From NCBI RefSeq assembly GCF_024211275.1, contig NZ_JAMLDX010000010.1, positions 1 to 64,000 on the forward strand: a DNA stretch of 64,000 nt. The letters run 5' to 3'. A program made the translations under genes and the position numbers. The DNA comes from Sphingomonas tagetis (lineage in GTDB: Bacteria; Pseudomonadota; Alphaproteobacteria; Sphingomonadales; Sphingomonadaceae). Positions 16,637 to 26,089 of this stretch are shown here, in pieces; the stretch's first letter is position 1, and every line of letters starts with the position of its first letter. The notes below the pieces were generated by a model. The model was given only the letters and a program-made list of their open reading frames with translations, did no database searches and was not told the DNA's origin.

Positions 16637-17503
16637 TCAGACCCGGGCGCCAGTTCGGCGTAGTAGCGAACCGTTCTGTTTGATTGCATCGACCAGCGCG
16701 CGCGCCGGGTTTCGACGACCTTTCCCATTGGCCAGCACGACGAATTCGACGTCACCCAGCGGCGGCAGGTCGTTGGAAGCGATTTCGGTGAGGCCGGCCG
16801 GAACGAGCGAGCGCGCGTGCGGTGCGACGCCCAGGCCAGCAGCGAGCGCGGCATGGATGCCACTCTGGGTGCTGCTGGTGCAGACGACGTTCCAACTGCT
16901 GCCAATCGTTTCCAGCGCCGTCAGTGCCGCAACGCGGGTGATAGCGGGCGGTGCCAGGAGAATAAGCGGGATCGGCTGTGTCGGGTCCAGGGTGAAAGCG
17001 GGCGCGCTGATCCAGATCATCGGCTCTCGCCAGACCAGGTCGCCCTGCTGCTCACCTGGTCGGCGCTTGATAAAGGCTAGATCGAGTGCGCCTAACTCGA
17101 GCTTTTTCCGTACATTCTCGCTTAGCTCTACTGTCAACTCGAGGATGATGCGGGGATGCTCGGCGGTGAATCGTCGCAGAACCTCCGGCAGTCCAGCCAA
17201 GACCACATCCTCGGTCACGCCCAGGCGGATCGAGCCGGCGAGTTCGGTGTGAGCAAAATGGCGCAGGGCGCGGTCATTGGTATCCAGTATCGAGCGGGCA
17301 AACCCCATCATCGCTTCGCCGCCCGGCGTAAGCCGCACCGAATGCGTGTCGCGCACGAATAGCCGGGTGCCACAGGCGGCCTCCAGTTTGCGGACATGTT
17401 CGCTGACCGTCGACTGACGCCGGTTCAGGCTCGTTCCCGCGAGCGTAAAATTGAGCGTGCGCGCGACCGCGACAAAGCTCTGCAGCCAGATTGGGTCCAG
17501 CAT
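16637..17503 (-). CDS. LysR-family transcriptional regulator
   Basis: A 288-residue activator or repressor. The N-terminal winged HTH runs through LQSFVAVARTLNFTLAGTSL and QSTVSEHVRKLEAACGTRLF to VRLTPGGEAMM. The C-terminal part is a periplasmic-binding-like effector domain. I placed the start at 17503 (MLDPIWLQ); a longer frame to 17536 would run into the operator. It is divergent from the SBF-like transporter at 17,584 across an inverted repeat at 17,522-17,545 and probably controls that gene and itself. Confidence 0.9.
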   Translation of the reverse strand: MLDPIWLQSFVAVARTLNFTLAGTSLNRRQSTVSEHVRKLEAACGTRLFVRDTHSVRLTPGGEAMMGFARSILDTNDRALRHFAHTELAGSIRLGVTEDVVLAGLPEVLRRFTAEHPRIILELTVELSENVRKKLELGALDLAFIKRRPGEQQGDLVWREPMIWISAPAFTLDPTQPIPLILLAPPAITRVAALTALETIGSSWNVVCTSSTQSGIHAALAAGLGVAPHARSLVPAGLTEIASNDLPPLGDVEFVVLANGKGRRNPARALVDAIKQNGSLLRRTGARV

Positions 17504-17521
17504 TATACTTATTCCTAAATA

Positions 17522-17545
17522 CGATAACAGTAACATCAGTTATCG
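17522..17545. promoter_or_regulatory. Probable LysR operator
   Basis: CGATAAC-N10-GTTATCG, a perfect 7-bp inverted repeat in the 80-bp gap between the divergent LysR and transporter genes. LysR proteins usually bind such interrupted dyads (T-N11-A type) between divergent promoters. Confidence 0.6.
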
Positions 17546-17583
17546 GAATTTACAATGAAGCAATTCTGGACCAGCGAAGTGTC

Positions 17584-18600
17584 ATGGCGAAGCTCTTCAA
17601 ACTGTTCGATCCGTATATCGCGCTCATGCTGGTCATGATCGGATTGGCGGCGGTGGTACCGGTATATGGCAAGGGCGCAGCGGCGGCAGGGACGACCGCG
17701 GACGTCGCGATCGCCTTCCTGTTCTTTCTCTATGGCACGCGACTTTCGCCAAAGGCTGCCATTGCGGGCTTTGTCCAGTGGAAGCTGCAAATCGCGGTTT
17801 TGCTATGCACGTTCGCGCTGTTTCCGGTCCTCGGGGTTGGCATAAGTCACCTTATGGCCGGCTTCCTTCCGCATGCGCTTCTGGTCGGGGTGGTGGTCTT
17901 GTGCATGATGCCGTCGACGGTTCAGTCGTCGATTGCGTTCACATCGGTTGCGCGCGGCAATGTCGCGGCGGCACTATGCGCCGCATCGCTGTCGAACATC
18001 CTGGGCGTCTTTATCAGTCCGCTGCTGGTGGGCTGGATGTTTCAGACGAGTGGCGTCACGCTGTCTTTTGATGTTTTTCGCGATATCCTCCTGCAACTCC
18101 TGGCGCCCTTTCTGGCGGGACAGCTTGCGCGGCCGTGGATTGGTGAGTGGATCCAACGCCACAAGCAGATCCTGGGCTACGCCGATCGTGGTTCGATCCT
18201 GCTGATCATCTACGTCGCCTTTTCCAAGGGCATGGTCGATAATGTCTGGGGCGGGGTCCGTCCGATGGATCTTTTGATCCTGATCGTTGTCCTGACGCTG
18301 CTGCTGGCTTTCATCCTTGCGCTGACCCACTTCGTCGGACGGCGGGTGTTGTCGCTCCCGATCGAAGATAGCATTGTCTTGCAATTCTGCGGATCCAAGA
18401 AGTCGCTCGCCAGCGGCCTGCCCATCGCGAGCCTGCTGTTTCCAGGGCCACAGTTGAGCCTGATTCTGCTGCCGTTGATGCTGTTCCACCAGATCGAGCT
18501 GATCGTTTGCGCGGTGCTGGCCCGGCGCTATGGTGCGAAGGCAGATCGCCGCGCTGTATCCGATCCCGGTACGAACCCGGTGGCGGCTCCGGCAACTTGA
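17584..18600 (+). CDS. Bile acid:sodium symporter-like (SBF-like) transporter
   Basis: A 338-residue integral membrane protein with about 10 hydrophobic helices. It is related to the SBF_like branch of the bile acid/arsenite/riboflavin transporter group (YfeH type). Landmarks are FLFFLYGTRLSPKAA in the second helix region, MMPSTVQSSIAFTSVARGN (the core-domain broken helix) and CGSKKSLASGLP in the C-terminal repeat. The start at ATG 17584 gives a normal N-terminus; ATG 17554 is out of frame. Under the divergent LysR it would be induced by its ligand. The substrate is probably an organic anion. Confidence 0.85.
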   Translation: MAKLFKLFDPYIALMLVMIGLAAVVPVYGKGAAAAGTTADVAIAFLFFLYGTRLSPKAAIAGFVQWKLQIAVLLCTFALFPVLGVGISHLMAGFLPHALLVGVVVLCMMPSTVQSSIAFTSVARGNVAAALCAASLSNILGVFISPLLVGWMFQTSGVTLSFDVFRDILLQLLAPFLAGQLARPWIGEWIQRHKQILGYADRGSILLIIYVAFSKGMVDNVWGGVRPMDLLILIVVLTLLLAFILALTHFVGRRVLSLPIEDSIVLQFCGSKKSLASGLPIASLLFPGPQLSLILLPLMLFHQIELIVCAVLARRYGAKADRRAVSDPGTNPVAAPAT

Positions 18601-18654
18601 AAATGCGCCGATACACTGGTCGGTTCAGTACCGGCAACGCGGGGGGCATGGGAA

Positions 18655-19539
18655 ATGGCGTATAACACCATTCGGTATGATGTGGCTTCGGGCGTTGCGA
18701 CGATCACCTTGTCCCGCCCCGCCAAATTGAACGCATATAATGCGGAAATGATGCGCGAGCTGATCCATGCGTTCGACGCCGTCGATGGCGATGACGATGT
18801 TCGCGTGGCCATCGTCACCGGCGACGGCAAGGCCTTCTGCGCGGGCGCGGACATCAGCGAGGGCGTCGACGGGTTCAAGGTCGGCTCAAGCAACGAATTG
18901 CCGCTGCCCGATGGGCGTATCGATTATGGCTCCGACACAATCCGCGACGGCGGCGGGCGTATGACCCTGCGCATCTTCGAGATGAAGAAGCCGATCATCG
19001 GCGCGGTCAATGGGCCGGCGATCGGGATCGGCGCAACGATGCTGTTGCCGATGGATATTAGGCTGGCGAGCGACACCGCGCGCTTCGGCTTCGTCTTCGC
19101 GCGGCGGGGGATCGTGCCGGAGGGGGCGTCTTCCTATTTCCTGCCGCGCATCGTCGGCATTGGACGGGCACTGGAGTGGTGCTGCACGGGTCGGATCTTC
19201 GATGCGCAGGAAGCGCTGAACGGCGGGCTCATATCCCGGCTGTATCCGGGGGAGCAACTGTTGGCCGCGGCTCACTCGCTGGCTCGCGAGATCGCCGACA
19301 ACACCGCACCGGTATCGGTCGCACTCACCCGGCAGATGTTGTGGCGCGGACTCGGCATGACGCATCCGATGGAAGCGCACCGTATTGAGAGCCGCGGCGT
19401 CTTCTCTCGCAGCGGCAGTGCCGACGGGGTGGAGGGTGTCGCGTCGTTCCTTGAAAAGCGCGCCGCCCATTTCCCCGACCTGGTCACGCGCGACATGCCC
19501 GACTACTTCCCCTGGTGGGAAGACGAACCCTACCGTTGA
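18655..19539 (+). CDS. Enoyl-CoA hydratase/isomerase (crotonase) family protein
   Basis: A 294-residue crotonase-fold enzyme acting on an acyl-CoA. The first oxyanion-hole segment is GKAFCAGADISEG and the second is GPAIGIGATMLLPMDIRLAS, with ARRGIVPEGASSYFLPR following, where a Glu is at one of the usual catalytic positions. At about 294 residues it is slightly longer than typical. It begins 54 bp after the transporter on the same strand, so it is likely co-transcribed. A second crotonase is at 25,192. Hydration and isomerisation cannot be told apart from the sequence. Confidence 0.88.
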   Translation: MAYNTIRYDVASGVATITLSRPAKLNAYNAEMMRELIHAFDAVDGDDDVRVAIVTGDGKAFCAGADISEGVDGFKVGSSNELPLPDGRIDYGSDTIRDGGGRMTLRIFEMKKPIIGAVNGPAIGIGATMLLPMDIRLASDTARFGFVFARRGIVPEGASSYFLPRIVGIGRALEWCCTGRIFDAQEALNGGLISRLYPGEQLLAAAHSLAREIADNTAPVSVALTRQMLWRGLGMTHPMEAHRIESRGVFSRSGSADGVEGVASFLEKRAAHFPDLVTRDMPDYFPWWEDEPYR

Positions 19540-19590
19540 TCCAGGCGGCGGCGGGCGCCACACCGGCCGGGCCGCAATCTCCCTTCGCCG

Positions 19591-20226
19591 CTACGACTTC
19601 GTCCCATAGGCTCCGGTGTAGCTTCCGTCGCGGATGCTGCGCAGGATCTCCGCTTCCCGGGCCTCCTGCGCATGCACGGCCTTGAGCAAGTCCGCCGCGA
19701 TGGCTTGCGGAAACGCGACGACGCCATCGTCATCGCCCACGACGATGTCGCCGGGCGCAACGATCATGCCGCCGATCGCCACGCTGACGTTGATCTCACC
19801 GGGGCCATTCTTGAACGGCCCGCGATGAATGGCGGCGCGTGCGAAGCACGGGAATCCGGACTGTACAAAGGCATTGCGGTCCCGGATCGCGCCGTTGATG
19901 ACGAAGCCTGCCGCGCCGCGAACCTGAGCGATCGTCATCATGATCTCTCCGACCAGCGCACGGCTGATTTCTCCGTCGCCATCCACGACGACGATATCCC
20001 CCGGCTTTATCAAATCCAGCGCCTTGTGGATCGCCAGATTGTCACCGGCCGCAACGCGGACCGTGAGCGCGGGTCCGGCCATGACGCCATCGACGACATG
20101 AAACGGCACGATGCCGATCGCACCGGGTAACCGGTCGAGATTATCGCTGATGATTGCCGTCGAACTGCGCTTGTACGCGGCGACAAGGCTTTCAAGCGTG
20201 CCAGCGGCGGCGGTGGCATTATCCAT
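19591..20226 (-). CDS. RraA-like aldolase/decarboxylase
   Basis: A 211-residue member of the RraA/HMG-aldolase family. The motif GEIMMTIAQVRGAAGFVING followed by AIRDRNAF gives the Gly-Glu and Arg-Asp residues of class II pyruvate aldolases of this fold (4-hydroxy-4-methyl-2-oxoglutarate and 4-carboxy-4-hydroxy-2-oxoadipate aldolases; some decarboxylate oxaloacetate). RNase E inhibition is also a family role, but the catalytic motif argues for an enzyme. It starts 4 bp after the aminotransferase stop and forms an operon with it, which suggests that the keto acid made by transamination is then cleaved. Confidence 0.82.
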   Translation of the reverse strand: MDNATAAAGTLESLVAAYKRSSTAIISDNLDRLPGAIGIVPFHVVDGVMAGPALTVRVAAGDNLAIHKALDLIKPGDIVVVDGDGEISRALVGEIMMTIAQVRGAAGFVINGAIRDRNAFVQSGFPCFARAAIHRGPFKNGPGEINVSVAIGGMIVAPGDIVVGDDDGVVAFPQAIAADLLKAVHAQEAREAEILRSIRDGSYTGAYGTKS

Positions 20227-20229
20227 TGA

Positions 20230-21465
20230 CTAGATTCCTGCTGCGACGGGTTGCTCGACTAGCGCTCTGCACGCTGTCACAATCGCCCTGCTGCCCGCTT
20301 CGACCGCATCCGGCGACGCGGCGAATGACAAGCGCAGATAGGGCGAGAGGCCATAAGCACCGCCGTCGAGCACTGCGACCCTGGCCTCTTCCAGCAGGTA
20401 CAATGAGAAGTCCAGGTCCGTCTCGATGCGCTTCCCCCCCGGCGATGTCCTGCCGAGCAGGGCCGACACGCCGACATAAATATAAAATGCGCCTGACGGT
20501 GAATATGGATCGAGGCCGGGCGCGTCGGACAGGATTTCCAACATGCGGTCCCGCCGCGCCTGATACATCGCCTTTGCCTCGCTGACGCAGGTCTGGTCGC
20601 CGGTCAGCGCGACGAGTGCCGCTGCCTGACCGACCGAGCTGGCGCAGGTGGTGCTCTGGCCGATCATCTTGACGATCACATCGATCAACGGCTTGGGACC
20701 GGCGGCATAGCCGATGCGCCAGCCGGTCATCGCATAAGCCTTTGACGTGCCGTTGATGATCAGCGCGCGTTCGAACAGCAATGGTGCGACCTCGACCAGG
20801 CTGGGCGCGCGAGCGCCGTCATAGCAGAGATGCTCGTAAATCTCGTCGGTCATCACCCAGACATGCGGATGGCGGTGCAGCACCTCCGCAAGTTCGCTGA
20901 GTTCCTGCCGTGAATAGACGGCACCGGTCGGATTGTTCGGCGAATTCAGCACGAGCCAGCGGGTACGGGGCGTGATTGCCGCTTCGAGCATCGCAGCGGT
21001 TAGCTTGAACCCGACGTCGGGGCCGCAGGCGACGATCACGGGGCTGCCGCCATGCAGCGTGGCGATGTCGGGGTAGGAAACCCAATAGGGGGCAGGAATG
21101 ATGACTTCGTCGCCGGGGTTCAGCGTTGCGGCGAACGCTTCATAGATCAACTGCTTGGCCCCGCATCCGACGACGATGTTGTCGGGGCCACACGGCAGCC
21201 CCTTTTCACGCTGAACTGTTTCCGCAATCGCACGCCGCAACGCCGGTTGGCCGGCCGACGCGGTGTAATGCGTGTCGCCGGCGCGCATCGCATCGAGCGC
21301 GCCGTCGATGATGTGGGCAGGGGTCGCGATATCGGGTTCGCCAATTGTAAGGTCGATGACCTGCTGTCCCGCCGCCTGCAGATCCGCGACAATCTTCTTC
21401 GCCACGATACTCGCAGAGGGTTTCATGGCCGCAGCGCGGCTGGAAATCGTTAAAAGCGGCGACAT
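20230..21465 (-). CDS. Class I/II PLP-dependent aminotransferase
   Basis: A 411-residue fold-type I aminotransferase of the aspartate/aromatic group. NSPNNPTGAVYS carries the substrate- and cofactor-binding Asn. NGTSKAYAMTGWRIGY carries the Schiff-base Lys and downstream Arg, and the C-terminal LRLSFAAS places the carboxylate-binding Arg. The length is normal. The start at 21465 lies 36 bp from the shared promoter-operator (21,501-21,534). It heads a two-gene operon with an RraA-like aldolase. The substrate amino acid is not deducible. Confidence 0.9.
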   Translation of the reverse strand: MSPLLTISSRAAAMKPSASIVAKKIVADLQAAGQQVIDLTIGEPDIATPAHIIDGALDAMRAGDTHYTASAGQPALRRAIAETVQREKGLPCGPDNIVVGCGAKQLIYEAFAATLNPGDEVIIPAPYWVSYPDIATLHGGSPVIVACGPDVGFKLTAAMLEAAITPRTRWLVLNSPNNPTGAVYSRQELSELAEVLHRHPHVWVMTDEIYEHLCYDGARAPSLVEVAPLLFERALIINGTSKAYAMTGWRIGYAAGPKPLIDVIVKMIGQSTTCASSVGQAAALVALTGDQTCVSEAKAMYQARRDRMLEILSDAPGLDPYSPSGAFYIYVGVSALLGRTSPGGKRIETDLDFSLYLLEEARVAVLDGGAYGLSPYLRLSFAASPDAVEAGSRAIVTACRALVEQPVAAGI

Positions 21466-21500
21466 CGATTCTCCCTCTCACACGATGAGGTGCGATATCC

Positions 21501-21534
21501 AATAAGATACTTGAATGAATCTTATCGTCAAGTG
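21501..21534 (-). promoter_or_regulatory. Promoter-operator of the aminotransferase-RraA operon (shared element, copy 2)
   Basis: Minus-strand TTGACG (21526-21531), a 16-bp spacer and TATCTT (21504-21509), overlaid by the dyad ATAAGAT-N10-ATCTTAT. Only one base differs from the copy at 10,362-10,394 over 33 positions, and the distance to the downstream start is nearly the same. The two operons should answer to the same regulator. Confidence 0.75.
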
Positions 21535-21585
21535 TTGGGGGATCGCCTGGCGATCAGCAGGACGCTTATTCCGCGGCCAGATGGC

Positions 21586-22347
21586 TCATTTTGGCGGCAT
21601 GCGGATCGCGCCGTCGAGGCGGATGACTTCGCCATTGAGCATGGGATTCGCGAGGACTGCGGCAACCAGTTCGGCAAATTCTTCAGGCTCGCCCAATCGG
21701 CTTGGAAAGGGCACCTGCTTGCCGAGCGAATCCTGCACGCCCTGTGGCAATCCGCTCACCATCGGTGTCCGAAAGATCCCGGGCGCGATTGCCATAACCC
21801 GGATCGCCGCCTGCGACAGATCGCGGGCGAGCGGCAGGGTCATGCCGATCACGCCGGCCTTGGACGCCGCATAGGCGGCCTGCCCGATCTGGCCGTCATA
21901 GCCCGCTACGCTGGCCGTGTTGACGATCACGCCGCGCTCCTCGCCCAACAGCGGTGTAGCCGACAGCCGCGCAGCGAACCGGCTGATCATTGCGAACGTG
22001 CCGATCAGGTTGACGTCGATTGCCTTGCGGAACAGCGCCATCGAATGCGGCTGGCCGTCGCGACCTACGGTGCGCATGCCCGTTGCAATCCCGGCACAAT
22101 TGACCAGGATGCGCGCCACGCCATGTGCCTGCTCGGCGGCATCGAACGCTGCATCGATATCGTCATCGCATGTAATGTCGGCGCGTATGAAGCGTCCCCC
22201 GATGGCCGCTGCGTGGAGGCGGCCCGCTTCTTCGGCAAGGTCGACGATCGTCACCTTTCCGCCTCTGGCGGCGATCATTGTGGCGACCGCCCCGCCCAGG
22301 CCCGAAGCGCCTCCCGTTACGATTGCAGCGACATCTTTCAGCTTCAT
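21586..22347 (-). CDS. SDR, 3-hydroxyacyl-CoA dehydrogenase type 2-like
   Basis: A 253-residue NAD-dependent short-chain dehydrogenase. The cofactor motif is [13 protein letters not shown], the NAG motif is LVNCAGI, and the catalytic residues are Ser in [11 protein letters not shown] and Y-x3-K in YAASK. The segment [21 protein letters not shown] and the [13 protein letters not shown] tail resemble type 2 3-hydroxyacyl-CoA dehydrogenases (HSD17B10-like). ATG 22347 overlaps the MaoC stop as ATGA, so a frame opening further upstream is unlikely to be used. It should follow the hydratase step in the beta-oxidation-like operon 24,924-21,586. Confidence 0.9.
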   Translation of the reverse strand: MKLKDVAAIVTGGASGLGGAVATMIAARGGKVTIVDLAEEAGRLHAAAIGGRFIRADITCDDDIDAAFDAAEQAHGVARILVNCAGIATGMRTVGRDGQPHSMALFRKAIDVNLIGTFAMISRFAARLSATPLLGEERGVIVNTASVAGYDGQIGQAAYAASKAGVIGMTLPLARDLSQAAIRVMAIAPGIFRTPMVSGLPQGVQDSLGKQVPFPSRLGEPEEFAELVAAVLANPMLNGEVIRLDGAIRMPPK

Positions 22348-22841
22348 GCAATATTTTCCAATGGAGGGGGGACTTGCGAGATTTCCGCAACCGGGCGTTT
22401 CTGCAGCAGTCCGCTTCGCAGGCATTTGCAGACGATTTCGTCACGCTGATTATAAAGGCAGTGCTGGAAGGTGACGATGCCCGCATCGAGCCGCGATTTG
22501 CTTTCCCTCAGTTCGACCACCTCGCTCGTCGCATGAAGCGTATCGCCGATGAAGACCGGATTTGGCGTGACGACCTGGTCGAAGCCGAGATTGGCGACGA
22601 GTGTACCAAGCGTCGTCTCCCCGACCGACAGGCCGACCATCAGCGCGAAGGTGAAGGTCGAGTTGACGAGGATCTGGCCGAAGCCGCTGGCCCGGGCAGC
22701 TTCGATATCGAGGTGCAAGGGCTGCGGATTGTGCGTCATTGTCGAAAACAGCAGATTGTCGGTTTCCGTCACGGTGCGCCGGATCGGGTGCCGGATCGTG
22801 TCGCCGACCTGCCATTCGTCGAACCAGCGTCCGGCCATCAT
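22344..22841 (-). CDS. MaoC-like (R)-hydratase family protein
   Basis: A 165-residue hotdog-fold protein that would hydrate an enoyl-CoA. The N-terminal [13 protein letters not shown] and the active-site region [14 protein letters not shown] are clear; the usual catalytic Asp of D-x4-H is replaced in TxHNPxxLH, as in mesaconyl-CoA-hydratase-like branches. The C-terminal [18 protein letters not shown] is shared with the MaoC at 30,683. The start overlaps the upstream acyl-CoA dehydrogenase stop (ATGA), and its own stop overlaps the SDR start. The ribosome binding site is AAGGGGGG. Confidence 0.82.
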   Translation of the reverse strand: MMAGRWFDEWQVGDTIRHPIRRTVTETDNLLFSTMTHNPQPLHLDIEAARASGFGQILVNSTFTFALMVGLSVGETTLGTLVANLGFDQVVTPNPVFIGDTLHATSEVVELRESKSRLDAGIVTFQHCLYNQRDEIVCKCLRSGLLQKRPVAEISQVPPPLENIA

Positions 22842-23779
22842 TCCCCCCTTGCGGTAAGTTGCGGCCATAACGGCGTCTGGTTGCGCAGCGCCACGCGGCC
22901 TAGTTCCGTCGCCCAATAGCTTTCGCCGCCGAAATCCTCGCGCCACTGCCACAGGCGGCGGGTCAGGCGGGCCAGGGCATATTCCTGCGTATAGCCGATC
23001 GCGCCGTGGATCTGATGCGCGTGCTCGCAAACGGTGCCTGCCGCCAGTCCCGCCCGGAATTTTGCGACCGCGACCGCTTGAAGGTCGAGAGGCGTCCCGG
23101 GCTGCACTGTGGCGACGGCAGCGTCCAGCGCCGCACTTGCCGCAGCAACCTCTGCGCTCATCTCGGACAGCAAATGCTGGATCGCCTGAAACTTCGACAG
23201 CGCCCGGCCGAACTGGATACGTTGCCCGGCAAACTCGATGCTCAGCGTCAAGGCTGCCTCGAGGGCGCCGCACATCTGCGCCGCGCGCGTAAGAGCGGCG
23301 AGGGGCAGGGCAATGTCATGGTGCAGCTCACCAGTCGCGATGACAGCCCCCGTAAGGGCGCCAGCATCGCTCAGCGGATCCTCGCCGACAGCGGCATAGG
23401 CGCTGGCGATCGGCCCGCGATGCAGGGTCAGCGAACGTCCCTGAACGCGAACCACATGATCGGCGCCGTCGCCAAACGGTATGCCGCGCTGCCATCCTTC
23501 GATGAGGACGCTCATCCTGCCAACGGGCGACTGCAGCCCGGCCTCGCTAAGCAGCCAGGAAGCGACAAGCGTGTCGGCGATCGGCACGGGCAGCGCATGA
23601 GCGCCCGCCAGCCGCGCCAGGCCGAAGCCTTCCGCGGGCGCCATCCCGTACCCGCCATGCGCTTCGCTCACCCAGAGCCGTGTCAGGCCGCTTCCCTCAA
23701 GCGCGACCCAGGCGGCGTCGAGCGACTCCCTGTGATCGGTGAGGATGCGTGTAGCCGTCGTTTCCAGCATCGCGTCCAT
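22838..23779 (-). CDS. Acyl-CoA dehydrogenase-like subunit (small)
   Basis: A 313-residue member of the acyl-CoA dehydrogenase family, shorter than the usual 380. The C-terminal four-helix region ([35 protein letters not shown]) is well kept, while the N-terminal and middle domains are reduced and the beta-domain flavin motifs are weak. It starts within the stop of the full-length enzyme at 23,779 (TGATG). Such pairs form alpha2beta2 dehydrogenases with half the normal number of flavins in steroid side-chain breakdown (ChsE4-ChsE5, ChsE1-ChsE2). I infer the same architecture here. Confidence 0.82.
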   Translation of the reverse strand: MDAMLETTATRILTDHRESLDAAWVALEGSGLTRLWVSEAHGGYGMAPAEGFGLARLAGAHALPVPIADTLVASWLLSEAGLQSPVGRMSVLIEGWQRGIPFGDGADHVVRVQGRSLTLHRGPIASAYAAVGEDPLSDAGALTGAVIATGELHHDIALPLAALTRAAQMCGALEAALTLSIEFAGQRIQFGRALSKFQAIQHLLSEMSAEVAAASAALDAAVATVQPGTPLDLQAVAVAKFRAGLAAGTVCEHAHQIHGAIGYTQEYALARLTRRLWQWREDFGGESYWATELGRVALRNQTPLWPQLTARGE

Positions 23780-24924
23780 CAGCGTACACCCAGCTGCCGG
23801 GCGATCACGCCGCGAAGGATTTCGGTCGTCCCGCCGCGCAGCGTGTTGGCCGGCAGGCGAAGCTGGACCTCGTCGCGCAGGCGCAGCAACGCCACCGGCA
23901 CCTCGGCCTCGGGACGCGCTGCAATGATGCCTCGAATGGTTGCGAACAGATGCTTCTCGAACGCGTTGCCGAGTTGCTTGACGAGCGCGGCCTCAGTGTC
24001 GGGATGCTCGCCCGCCTGCAGGCGATACGCAATCCCGCGCGACATGATGCGCAGCGTGCTCAGGCGCGCAATAAGGTCACCGACAATCACAGGCGGGATG
24101 GCTTCGGGCATCGTGGCCAATGCATGCTCCAGCAGCAGGAATGTGGTCAGGAAGCGTTCGGGACCGGAGCGCTCCATCGCGAGCTCGCCCATGCATTGCG
24201 CCCAGCCATTACCCTCTGTGCCCAGCAGTGCATCGTCGGTGAGCTGAACATCGTCGAACACGACTTCATTGAAGTGCGTGTGACCGGCGATGTCGCGGAT
24301 TCCGGAGATTTCGATCCCGGGCAATGTTAAATCGACCAGGAATTGCGAAAGGCCGACATGCCGGTTCTTTCCGTCGGCGGGCGATGTTCGCGCCAGAACG
24401 AGCATGTAGCTGGAGATGTGCGCAACCGTCGACCAGATCTTCCGTCCGCTCAAGGTCCAGCCGGTCGGCGTCTTCGTCGCCTTGGTCGTGACCGCGGCCA
24501 GGTCGGAACCCGCTTGCGGCTCGCTCATGCCGACACAGGTGTAGCATTCACCCGCGGCGATGCGCGGCAGGATCGATTGCTTTTGCTGCTCGGTGCCGAA
24601 TTTCAGGATCTGGGCGCCTGACTGGCGATCCGCGATCCAGTGCGCGGCGACCGGTGCCCCGGCGACCAGAAGCTCTTCGGTGACGACGAGCCTGTGCAGC
24701 GTGGGCAGGGCGTGGCCGCCATAGGCCTTCGGCCAAGTCATCCCGATCCAGCCCATCTGGCCAAGCTTGCGGCTGAATGCCGGCGCGACGCCGCTTACCC
24801 AGCAATCGGCTGCAGGTTCGAATCCGCCCGCCGCTCGCTCCGTTTCCAGGAACAACCTGACACGGCTCCGTAGCGATCGTTCTTCCTGCGTTTCCGGCGC
24901 GATCGGGAAGATGAATTGGCTCAA
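23779..24924 (-). CDS. Acyl-CoA dehydrogenase (large subunit of probable heteromer)
   Basis: A 381-residue FAD enzyme that introduces an alpha-beta double bond into an acyl-CoA. The N-terminal helix domain has MTWPKAYGGHALPTL, the beta domain has CVGMSEPQAGSDLAAVTTKA and SGRKIWSTVAHIS, and the C-terminal domain has MERSGPERFLTTF near the place where some subfamilies carry the catalytic Glu. It heads the minus operon, with a TGATG junction to the smaller partner. The pairing with a short acyl-CoA dehydrogenase, MaoC and SDR resembles gene sets for breaking down steroid or terpenoid side chains. Confidence 0.9.
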   Translation of the reverse strand: MSQFIFPIAPETQEERSLRSRVRLFLETERAAGGFEPAADCWVSGVAPAFSRKLGQMGWIGMTWPKAYGGHALPTLHRLVVTEELLVAGAPVAAHWIADRQSGAQILKFGTEQQKQSILPRIAAGECYTCVGMSEPQAGSDLAAVTTKATKTPTGWTLSGRKIWSTVAHISSYMLVLARTSPADGKNRHVGLSQFLVDLTLPGIEISGIRDIAGHTHFNEVVFDDVQLTDDALLGTEGNGWAQCMGELAMERSGPERFLTTFLLLEHALATMPEAIPPVIVGDLIARLSTLRIMSRGIAYRLQAGEHPDTEAALVKQLGNAFEKHLFATIRGIIAARPEAEVPVALLRLRDEVQLRLPANTLRGGTTEILRGVIARQLGVR

Positions 24925-25191
24925 CTCACTTGTCCTCCGGCCTGATCAACGCGTCCTGATTTAGAACTTGGCTGCGTTTCGGTCCGCAGCGGAATGCGCA
25001 ATGGCATCGTCAGCCCATCGGCGAAAGAAATTGCCGTGATCGGGGGCGTGATATCACATTCCGGATCATTCCCCGGTACGTTGTATACGGACCAAAGATG
25101 CGCGATTGGCCGGACACTGATATCCGCAATTCCAGTGAAATATGGGATTACGGCGAATTCAGCCCAATCCGGCCGAATGGAGAAGCGTGTT
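24925..25191. promoter_or_regulatory. Divergent promoter region with GTGATATCAC palindrome
   Basis: This 267-bp gap separates the minus acyl-CoA dehydrogenase operon from the plus crotonase and should hold both promoters. A perfect 10-bp palindrome, GTGATATCAC, lies at 25,048-25,057. I cannot link it to a regulator; the IclR at 26,328 is a candidate. Confidence 0.35.
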
Positions 25192-25986
25192 ATGTCGGTT
25201 CTTTACGAACAATCGGGACGGCTCGTTACCCTCACACTGAACCGGCCCGAAACGCATAACGCCTTGTCGGCGGATGTGGTCGAGGCATTGGTCAACGGGC
25301 TGAAAACGGCGAATGCCGACCGATCGGTGAGCTGCGTGATCATCACTGGTGCCGGGAAAAGCTTTAGCGCGGGTGGCAATCTGCATGAGCTTCGTGACCT
25401 GACGGCCACGCAGAAGCTGACCGAGCCGGAACTCGCCGTCTGGTACCAGACGGGAATTCAACGCATCCCAGCGACCTTCCATGATCTCGACGTGGTCACG
25501 ATCGCGGCCGTTCATGGCCATGCGATCGGCGCAGGCTGCGACCTGGCGGCAATGTGCGATATTCGTATCGCGGCCCCCGACGCATCCTTTGCGGAAAGCT
25601 TTGTGCGAGTGGGGCTTATCTCGGGCGATGGTGGCGCGTGGTTTCTGCCGCGTGTGATCGGCCTCGCGCGCGCCAAGGAAATGATGCTCACGGCGCAGCC
25701 CGTGGGCGCGCAAACGGCACTGGATTGGGGACTGGTCAATGCCGTGGCGGAGGATGGCAAGCTGGTCGATGCCGCAACGGAAATGGCCGGGCGGATCGTT
25801 GCCCTGCCGCCCAACGCATTGCGCGGGACGAAGCAGCTGCTTCGCAAGATGGAGAATAGCAGCTTCAAACGGAGCCTGACCGATGCCGCGCAGATGCAGG
25901 CGGCGCTCCAACTGCAGCCCGATCACCTCGAAGCCATTTCCGCGGTGCTGGAGAAACGACCGGGGACGTTCACGGGTGCTATCTGA
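25192..25986 (+). CDS. Enoyl-CoA hydratase/isomerase (crotonase) family protein
   Basis: A 264-residue crotonase-fold enzyme of normal length. Oxyanion-hole segments are GKSFSAGGNLHEL and AVHGHAIGAGCDLAAMCDIR. The region ESFVRVGLISGDGGAWFLPR has Asp where the second catalytic acid is usually Glu, as in several isomerases and dehydrochlorinase- or thioesterase-like members. I chose ATG 25192, preceded by GGAGAAG with 7-nt spacing, over upstream in-frame starts. It is divergent from the acyl-CoA dehydrogenase operon and probably supplies a hydratase or isomerase for the same pathway. Confidence 0.87.
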   Translation: MSVLYEQSGRLVTLTLNRPETHNALSADVVEALVNGLKTANADRSVSCVIITGAGKSFSAGGNLHELRDLTATQKLTEPELAVWYQTGIQRIPATFHDLDVVTIAAVHGHAIGAGCDLAAMCDIRIAAPDASFAESFVRVGLISGDGGAWFLPRVIGLARAKEMMLTAQPVGAQTALDWGLVNAVAEDGKLVDAATEMAGRIVALPPNALRGTKQLLRKMENSSFKRSLTDAAQMQAALQLQPDHLEAISAVLEKRPGTFTGAI

Positions 25987-26089
25987 ATGCGCCGATCAAG
26001 GATGTGATGGTTTGCGTCAACCGCGCCAGATTGTTGGCCTCCTGCCGCTAGCAACCGATGAGGAAGTAGGCGTGAATGCATCGCGTTCG

